A stretch of 64,000 bases of DNA from Skeletonema tropicum. Its lineage: Eukaryota; Bacillariophyta; Thalassiosirophyceae; Thalassiosirales; Thalassiosiraceae. Where the stretch lies: contig JAWZXG010000030.1 of the NCBI GenBank assembly GCA_037178625.1, positions 62,001-126,000 of the forward strand. The letters run 5' to 3'. The notes beneath the pieces are model-generated. The model had not been told where the DNA came from and ran no database searches. It was given only the letters and a program-made list of their open reading frames with translations. This document shows positions 58,118 through 64,000 of the stretch, in pieces (position 1 is the first letter of the stretch; the number at the start of each line of letters is the position of its first letter). The position numbers and the translations under genes are program-made.

Positions 58118-59662
58118 ATGAACATGAGCGAGATCGATGATAGCAGTATGCAAGCAAATGCAGCATCGCTGTTGTCATATGGATTACGAACATGCTGTGC
58201 ATCTAAGTGGATCTCAGAGGAAGCTCTACGCAAAATCATTGAGCTTCATGGATTGACACCAAATTCGAACAATAATCATTATCATGTGAGCGATTATCAT
58301 TTCTTTCGGATGGCGTGCTGTAATAAAAGATCTACAGTGGGAGTAATTCAATGCCTTCTCGAATATTTCCCTGCCGCTGCCAGCACTGTTGATGATGACG
58401 GGTTACTTCCACTCCATCACGCATGCCGCTACGGACCGAACGTCGTGTCACTTGGTGTAATTCAACTGCTCATCGATGCAGCCCCCGATTCTGTTCGTTG
58501 TGTTAGCAACGACGGTCACTTGCCTCTTCATTCTTTATGCAGTAACAGGATGATAGATGAAACAACAGCTGCAGAAATTCTGAAGCTACTTCTCGAGAGG
58601 CACCAAGAATCAATCCGACATAAGAATGCTGCGAAGAATGAAGGCCTTCTTCCAATTCACGTCGCTGCCATGATATCGAAATCACCCGAGTTCTGCCGTG
58701 CGTTAATCGACGCGTATCCAGGATCTGAGCGAATGGCTGATCAAATGGGTATGCTGCCTCTTCATTACGCATGTATGAATAATACTATTTCCATGGTGGA
58801 ATATTTGTACCAACTCTACCCAGATGCAATCGTACATGCAACATCACATGGATTGTACCCAATTCACGTCGCAATCGTCAATTTAAATGACAGGGACAAT
58901 CCGAGAAATGTTATAGACATTGTGAAATTCCTCCTGAATTGCGATCCCAAGGTGAAATTGCAGAAGTTTAAAGGATTATGGCCTCTGCTTTGTGTTGTTT
59001 GTCTTACGGACTACGACTATGCAAAAATAGGGACCGCTCTTGAAATCATCAAGGCAATTTATGATGAACACCCTCAAGCCATCGAAAGTGATGAAATGGT
59101 AAGCCTAATTGCGTCCAATTTCGAGGAGAGTCATCCACAAGTACGAGAATTCATCTTTAGTCAGCTAGTCTATTCTCGTCATGCCAAAGATCACCTTCTC
59201 ATGACGACGCCTGATCACAATGGGCAACTCCCACTGCACACAGCGCTTCAAAATAATGTCAGGCTTGGCTCAATCAAGCTGCTGGTTGTAGGACATCCTC
59301 CTGCTGTGCAATCTCCAGATAATTGTGGTGCATTGCCCTTGCACATTGCCTGTGCGTATCACGAATCTGCCAGCGTTGTGCAGTACTTGGTTGAGCTTGA
59401 TGCAAGTACTCTCGAAGGTGTGGATGAAGACGATAATACCGCTCTCCATTACGCGTGTCGTGGTGCAAAGTACGAGACGATGAAGCTGTTGCTCGGAAAG
59501 TATGACGCAGTGTCTGTATCGAAACGAAATGCTCAGGAGAAGCTTCCAATGGATCTTTTATGGGAAAGTAGTGAGGTCATCGATAGAGACAGTTTCGAGT
59601 ATACAGGGAGTATCTTTCAGCTTTTGAAGGCTTACCCCGAGGCTGTGATGAATTGGATGTGA
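58118..59662 (+). CDS. Ankyrin-repeat protein
   Basis: The first ATG (MNMSEIDDSS) gives 514 residues in one exon. From about residue 80 the protein is built of ankyrin-type repeats with the LPLHHAC / LPIHVAA / LPLHYAC signature, roughly every 33-40 residues, in two blocks. A less regular stretch (about 285-365) separates them. The C-terminus ends with a YTGSIFQLLKAYPEAV motif shared with its neighbour. Ankyrin proteins of this form are a large expanded family in diatoms and mediate protein-protein binding; the partner is unknown. No signal peptide or membrane segment is seen. It is the intact member of a tandem pair with 61323-62981. Confidence 0.85.
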   Translation: MNMSEIDDSSMQANAASLLSYGLRTCCASKWISEEALRKIIELHGLTPNSNNNHYHVSDYHFFRMACCNKRSTVGVIQCLLEYFPAAASTVDDDGLLPLHHACRYGPNVVSLGVIQLLIDAAPDSVRCVSNDGHLPLHSLCSNRMIDETTAAEILKLLLERHQESIRHKNAAKNEGLLPIHVAAMISKSPEFCRALIDAYPGSERMADQMGMLPLHYACMNNTISMVEYLYQLYPDAIVHATSHGLYPIHVAIVNLNDRDNPRNVIDIVKFLLNCDPKVKLQKFKGLWPLLCVVCLTDYDYAKIGTALEIIKAIYDEHPQAIESDEMVSLIASNFEESHPQVREFIFSQLVYSRHAKDHLLMTTPDHNGQLPLHTALQNNVRLGSIKLLVVGHPPAVQSPDNCGALPLHIACAYHESASVVQYLVELDASTLEGVDEDDNTALHYACRGAKYETMKLLLGKYDAVSVSKRNAQEKLPMDLLWESSEVIDRDSFEYTGSIFQLLKAYPEAVMNWM

Positions 59663-60310
59663 ACAAGAAATAGCTAAGTTGGGATCTTATTAGCCCGTGT
59701 CCCTTGCCTTACTGCTCCGACAGCTGGAGGTTGGGCCGTGTAGGATAGTGAATGATATCAATATTGGGTTGAGAGAACAACTTGTAAACGAAAGATATAT
59801 AAACGAAAGATATATGTAAGAGTAAATTAAATATGGATACAAGCTCCTAACCAATCTCCAGCCTGATCTACGAATAATTGTGTTGCAACTTTTCCTAATT
59901 CCCCCCCTCCTCAACCTCAACGGAATGATGCACGGTGCACAGATATTTTATGCCACCCATACTTTTGCTTTTGTTGATCTAACAGGTCCATGGAAAGCCG
60001 TATACTACGTAATATATGAAGAGGATCGTCATCGCCGAGATTAGCTGAACGATGTGATGCCTTTCATCCACTTCTATGTAAGTCTCCTTTTCATGAGTTC
60101 CACGTGGTTTTATTGAGACAAGTTAGATTTGTCCTGGGTTGACACGTCTTGCTGAGAGATTTGTCAAGAGCTTGCCAGGAGTTTCAAGTCGTGTTTTACA
60201 AAATCTAGCGTTGAGGTGCGTTGAGGATGGCCTGTTCCGTCAAAAACTTGCCGCCGACGCCACGGATCGGCCATCTGACACGGTGCGCCGCCAAGCAGCA
60301 TGTCACTCGT
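59663..60310. other. Spacer between ankyrin gene 1 and the foldback element
   Basis: No gene is supported. A direct duplication GAAAGATATATAAACGAAAG-like occurs near 59790-59815. There is no ankyrin coding sequence here, so the missing 5' part of the second ankyrin gene is not simply on the far side of the foldback. Confidence 0.5.
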
Positions 60311-61322
60311 GCGGGAGAGCGGGAAAGGGGGCTACATCCCCATTTTTATGCAGGATCCCTCACAAGATAAGCAGTGCCGTACCTGATGTAAAGTAGTCCC
60401 GTTAAAAAATCCAACGCACGCATCGCCAAAAATTTTGATGTGCCTCCCGGCATAACCGTTACGCCGGTTACGCCGGTTCATGCCGCCCGGCATATGCTTT
60501 ACGCCGGGTCGGGCCGACCGGCACATCGATGTGCCGGGCGGCGTAATTTGTAACACCTTCCTTCCTGTTTCCTGTCAACACACACCCACGCCCTACAATA
60601 ACTAAAAACTAAATTATCATGAAGATTACTTGTGGATTGATCTCTTGCGTATGCGGTGAAATCAAACAGAAAATTGCTTTCTTTTCCATTGATGATTGAT
60701 TGAGTGCCATTGTCGTTGTGCTGTCGTCGATGAAATGAGAGCGCTTCGTAGGAAGTGTTCAACAATGAAAGTGTTGGCTGCAGACACGTGTAACTCGATA
60801 TGCCGGGTGGCATATCAATATGCCACCCGGCATATCGAGTTACACTGTCCGCTTTATTTCACAGTGTCTGCAGCCAACACTTTCATTGTTGAACACTTCC
60901 TACGAAGCGCTCTCATTTCATCGACAACAGCTCAACGACAATGGCACTCAAATCAATGGAAAAAGAAAGCATTTTTCTGTTTGATTTCACCGCATACACA
61001 AGAGATCAATCCACATGTAATCTTCGTGATAATTTAGTTTTTAGTTTATTGTAGGGCGTGGGCGTGTGTTGACAGGATGCAGGAAGGAAGATGTTACAAC
61101 ATCATACCATAGTCTGTTACGCCGCCCGGCGTAAAGCATATGCCGGGCGGCATGAACCGGCGTAACCGGCGTAACGGTTATGCCGGGCGGCACATCAAAA
61201 TTTTTGGCGATGCGTGCGTTGGATTTTTTAACGGGACTACTTTACATAAGGTACGGCACTGCTTTTCTTGTAAAGGATCCTGCATGAAAATGGGGATGTA
61301 GCCCCCTTTCCCGCTCTCCCGC
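60311..61322. mobile_element. 1-kb foldback element of nested palindromes
   Basis: The segment 60311 to about 60787 is repeated in inverted orientation as about 60846-61322, roughly 90-95% alike with indels. The outermost bases are GCGGGAGAGCGGG and CCCGCTCTCCCGC. The centre is a perfect 28-bp-arm hairpin with a 2-nt loop (60788-60845). Each arm also holds smaller GC-rich palindromes of the CGGCATATGCCG / TGCCGGGCGGCA type (60440-60545, 61115-61195). No ORF with a transposase domain is present. I see no clear target duplication. The right end abuts ankyrin coding sequence at the word GCAGAAGCAAA. Confidence 0.85.
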
Positions 61323-61502
61323 AGAAGCAAATTGGATGGCAAAGTAGTAGTGGCGATTTTGAATCTTCTTCTCGAAAAGTACCCGGAATCTATCCGACAA
61401 GCGAATAACGGAGGCACTCTTCCAATTCACTTTGCTGCTATAAGGTCAAAGTCACCCGAATTTTTGAGTGTGTAAATCAAAGCATATCCAGGGTCGGAGC
61501 GA
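61323..61502 (+). pseudogene. 5' remnant of ankyrin gene 2, disconnected by foldback and stop
   Basis: Sixty codons in the same frame as the downstream gene encode SKLDGKVVVAILNLLLEKYP and further ankyrin sequence. A TAA at 61473-61475 interrupts them where the paralog has TTA (Leu). Upstream the frame runs into the foldback element, so the true N-terminus is lost. Confidence 0.75.
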
Positions 61503-62981
61503 ATGGCTGGTCCCATGGATATGCTGCCTCTTCACTGCGCTTGCACGTACAACTCTGTCACTTCAGTAGAATATTTGTACAATCTTTACCCAGATGCAAT
61601 CAATCATACAACTTCAGCAGGAGTGTATCCTATTCACATTGCAACTGGTGCGTTACGTGTAGATGTTGCGAAGTTTCTGCTGGGTTGTGATCCTAATGTA
61701 AAATTTCAGGAATTACAGGAAATGTCTCTGCTTGTCTGGGCTTGTCTTCAAAAGCACAGTGATACAAAGATAGGGGCAGCTCTTGAAATCATTGAGTTGA
61801 TTCTTGATGCACATCCTGAATTCATTCGTGTGGAAAATGATGAGGGCGATTTCCCTCTTCATTTCTTATGCAGAAGCAAATTGGATGGAAAAGTGGTAGT
61901 GGCTATTTTGAAGCTTCTTCTAGAAAAGTATCCGGAATCAATTCAACATGCAAATCATGAAGGCTGTCTTCCAATTCACCTTGCAGTCACAGTGTCACAG
62001 TCACCGGAATTTTGTCGTTTGTTAGTAGAAGCATATCAAGGATCTGAGAGGGTGGCTAATCACATGGGTATGCTCCCAATTCACCTAGCATGTTTGGGGA
62101 ATAATGTCGCCACGATAGATTATTTGTACACACTCTACCCAGATGCAGTCGACCGTGCAACAACGCAAGGTTTGTATTTGTATCCTATTCACATTGCAAT
62201 CATGAAGGCGATACAAATAGAAGTATCCGACCAACAAGCTTCTGTTGATATTGTGAAATTCCTCCTCGGTTGTGATCCCAGGGTCAAGTATCAGAAGTTT
62301 GACGGAAATATCTCTCTGCTTGCCTTGGTTTGTAATCAGGACTACAATGATACAAAAATTGGAACCGCTCTGGAAATGATCAAGGCACTTTATGATGCAC
62401 ACCCTGAAGAGATCGAAGACTCTGAAATTGTGACGAATGTTCACAACTTTCATCCGGGATTACGAGCATTCATCAATAACGAGCTGGTCTATTCTCATCT
62501 ATCCAAAGATAGGTATCTCTTGACAACACCCGGTGACAATGGGCAACTCCCACTGCACACAGCGCTTCGAAACAATGTCAGGCTTGGCTCGATCAAGCTG
62601 CTGGTAGGAGGATATCCTACTGCTGTGCAATCTCCCGATAATAGCGGCGCATTACCCTTGCACATTGCCTGTATGCATCACGAATCTGCTAGCGGTGTGC
62701 AGTATTTGATTGAACTTGATGAAATTACCCTCGAAGCCATGGATGAAGACAATAATACTGCTCTCCATTACGCGTGTCTTGGTGCAAAGTATGAGACGAT
62801 AGCGCTGCTGCTAGAAAAGTATGACGCCGTATCTGTATCGAAACGAAATGATTGGGAGGAGCTTCCAATTGATCTTTTGTGGGAAAGCATTGAGGTCGTC
62901 GATAGAGAAAGTGTCGAGTATACTGGGAGTATCTTTCAGCTTGTGAAGGCTTATCCTGAGATCGTGATGAGTTGGATGTAA
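61503..62981 (+). CDS. Ankyrin-repeat protein, 5'-truncated paralog
   Basis: A 492-codon frame starts at an internal ATG (MAGPMDMLPLHCAC) that corresponds to the middle of a repeat in the paralog. The first ATG is therefore a surviving residue rather than the original start. It shares the C-terminal half (SVSKRN ... LLWESIEVVDRESVEYTGSIFQ) with the gene at 58118-59662. Internally a module of about 180 residues is duplicated: SKLDGKVVVAIL recurs about 180 codons after its copy at 61323. Whether it is expressed without its 5' region is unknown. Confidence 0.7.
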   Translation: MAGPMDMLPLHCACTYNSVTSVEYLYNLYPDAINHTTSAGVYPIHIATGALRVDVAKFLLGCDPNVKFQELQEMSLLVWACLQKHSDTKIGAALEIIELILDAHPEFIRVENDEGDFPLHFLCRSKLDGKVVVAILKLLLEKYPESIQHANHEGCLPIHLAVTVSQSPEFCRLLVEAYQGSERVANHMGMLPIHLACLGNNVATIDYLYTLYPDAVDRATTQGLYLYPIHIAIMKAIQIEVSDQQASVDIVKFLLGCDPRVKYQKFDGNISLLALVCNQDYNDTKIGTALEMIKALYDAHPEEIEDSEIVTNVHNFHPGLRAFINNELVYSHLSKDRYLLTTPGDNGQLPLHTALRNNVRLGSIKLLVGGYPTAVQSPDNSGALPLHIACMHHESASGVQYLIELDEITLEAMDEDNNTALHYACLGAKYETIALLLEKYDAVSVSKRNDWEELPIDLLWESIEVVDRESVEYTGSIFQLVKAYPEIVMSWM

Positions 62982-63650
62982 ATATGAAGCAGCAGGCCAA
63001 GTCGGAAGATTGCCCGCCTTACAGTCTCGGAACGGAAATGAGAGGAAGAGGAAGTGTGTTATTGAATTTCCGACCATACTCATGCTGCATGCAAACTAGC
63101 TGGCACTAAAATTAACTATGCCATCATCACATACGCAACCAAAGCCAACTACCACTACGGTGGCTCATACAAAAGCCCTGACCCATCCACCTACTATTTA
63201 CAACAACTATTCGGGAGAGAAATCTGCTTCGGAAACGATTCAGCCCGACTCAAGGCCTCTCCATCCACTTGCAATGAACACATCGGCCCATCCACCGCAC
63301 AGTCCACAACTTCCCCTTCCAATCATTTCCACCAAACATCCACCACTTTCCTCAACGATAGCCCTACCCCCTACCGCGTAACTCACGTGCGTAGCAAATA
63401 AATCTAAAAACGTGTATCTAAATCCACGAACAAAAATTGGCGTGCGGCGGCTTCTCCCGGCTTTCGTGCTCTGATCCCTACCCATGTACAGCCCACGTAC
63501 AGAAACGTTACATACATGACGCGACCACGCCACGCTACATAGCCGTAATGCAATTTTTACTCCCATTTGGGAGCAAAAACCGATTTTGCCTCCCACCGCT
63601 CCTCCACCTCAAATTTTTTTGCTCCCATTACTGTGTCCACGCATCAAATT
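62982..63650. other. 3' intergenic region with one small ORF
   Basis: An 87-codon plus frame at 63118-63381 (ATG start, Pro/Thr/His-rich, no domain) is the only open frame of note. Low-complexity composition makes it weak. A CTCCCA-TT-TGGGAG hairpin lies near 63560. Confidence 0.45.
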
Positions 63651-63986
63651 TATTTTTGCCAAATTTGACCTCGCTTGGCCAAATTTTATCAAGTAAAATT
63701 TGGCCAAAATTTGCCCTTACAAATTTGACTTCTTTGTCCACGCACTGGTAAATTTTAAATTTTGCTTTTGCTGTGGTTTTCTTTCTGAGGGGCATCGCCA
63801 GCCACGCGGGGCAGGCTGGTCATTTTTGAGAGAGGAAGCCCTCTTGCCCCCATTCTGTCTTCAGAAGGTCAAATTTGGAGGTCAAAAATGAAATTTCAAA
63901 TTTGACCTCGGAGGGCAAAATTTGCCATCAGAGGTCAAATTTCAAATTTCAAATTTGACCAAGCGAGGTCAAATTTGGCAAAAATA
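63651..63986. repeat. Inverted repeats and tandem words of AAATTTGACC
   Basis: A 36-bp arm at 63651-63686 (TATTTTTGCCAAATTTGACC...) matches the reverse complement of 63951-63986 with one mismatch. Between and beyond them the word AAATTTGACC/GGTCAAATTT occurs many times on both strands. This may be the edge of a larger repetitive or MITE-like element that runs out of the window. Confidence 0.8.
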
Positions 63987-64000
63987 TGAAAAATTTGGAG

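Noticed and set aside
60139..60396. 85-codon plus ORF running into the foldback element
   Set aside because: It reads across the element border and has no domain, so it is most likely chance.

Overview
The window is nuclear DNA of a photosynthetic stramenopile, most likely a diatom. The evidence is spliceosomal GT-AG introns, a receptor cyclase fused to a cyclic-nucleotide phosphodiesterase, ankyrin proteins of the LPLHxAC type, Ser/Asn/Asp-rich low-complexity protein tails, and a dense load of eukaryotic DNA transposons, retroelement fragments, MITEs and foldback DNA. There are no operons, and I saw no tRNA, rRNA or CRISPR. The species cannot be named from the sequence alone.

Layout. Bases 1-5448 are a Mutator-like (MULE) transposon with 35-bp perfect terminal inverted repeats. 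It carries a transposase on the minus strand and a second convergent gene whose H-x-D...H...R pattern suggests a 2-oxoglutarate/Fe(II) dioxygenase. Bases 6596-12264 are a five-exon gene for a 1680-residue membrane protein: two membrane segments, an extracellular sensor-like region, a class III nucleotide cyclase and a C-terminal PDEase_I domain. It converges with an NSF-type AAA+ ATPase gene on the minus strand (12342-14735).

The dominating feature is at 13641-42523: ten head-to-tail copies of a unit of about 2.9 kb. Each holds the 5' half of the AAA+ gene plus about 1.7 kb of upstream DNA, and neighbouring copies are joined by the same 116-bp junction sequence. Only the first copy continues into a complete gene. 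The other nine encode the N-terminal presequence and linker, lack the AAA+ domain and end in a new 16-residue tail. All unit-length differences are explained by five short indels, so the amplification is very recent or strongly homogenised.

Bases 42524-46224 are gene-poor, with one likely decayed gene. Bases 46225-49927 encode a MUS81-type structure-specific endonuclease with an unusual C-terminus (SAP plus a second winged helix). Bases 50.4-55.4 kb hold a retroelement RNase H/zinc-finger fragment and a decayed coiled-coil gene between two inverted 68-bp repeats. A 361-bp TA-flanked MITE containing four identical-stem hairpins lies at 55614-55974.

Bases 58118-62981 contain two related ankyrin-repeat genes. 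The second has lost its 5' end next to a 1-kb foldback element (60311-61322) built of nested palindromes. The window ends in AAATTTGACC-rich inverted repeats.

The intact host genes point to cyclic-nucleotide signalling (cyclase-PDE), AAA+ remodelling (NSF-like), DNA repair (MUS81) and ankyrin scaffolding. Nothing suggests that they form one pathway; the unifying theme is recent genome rearrangement.
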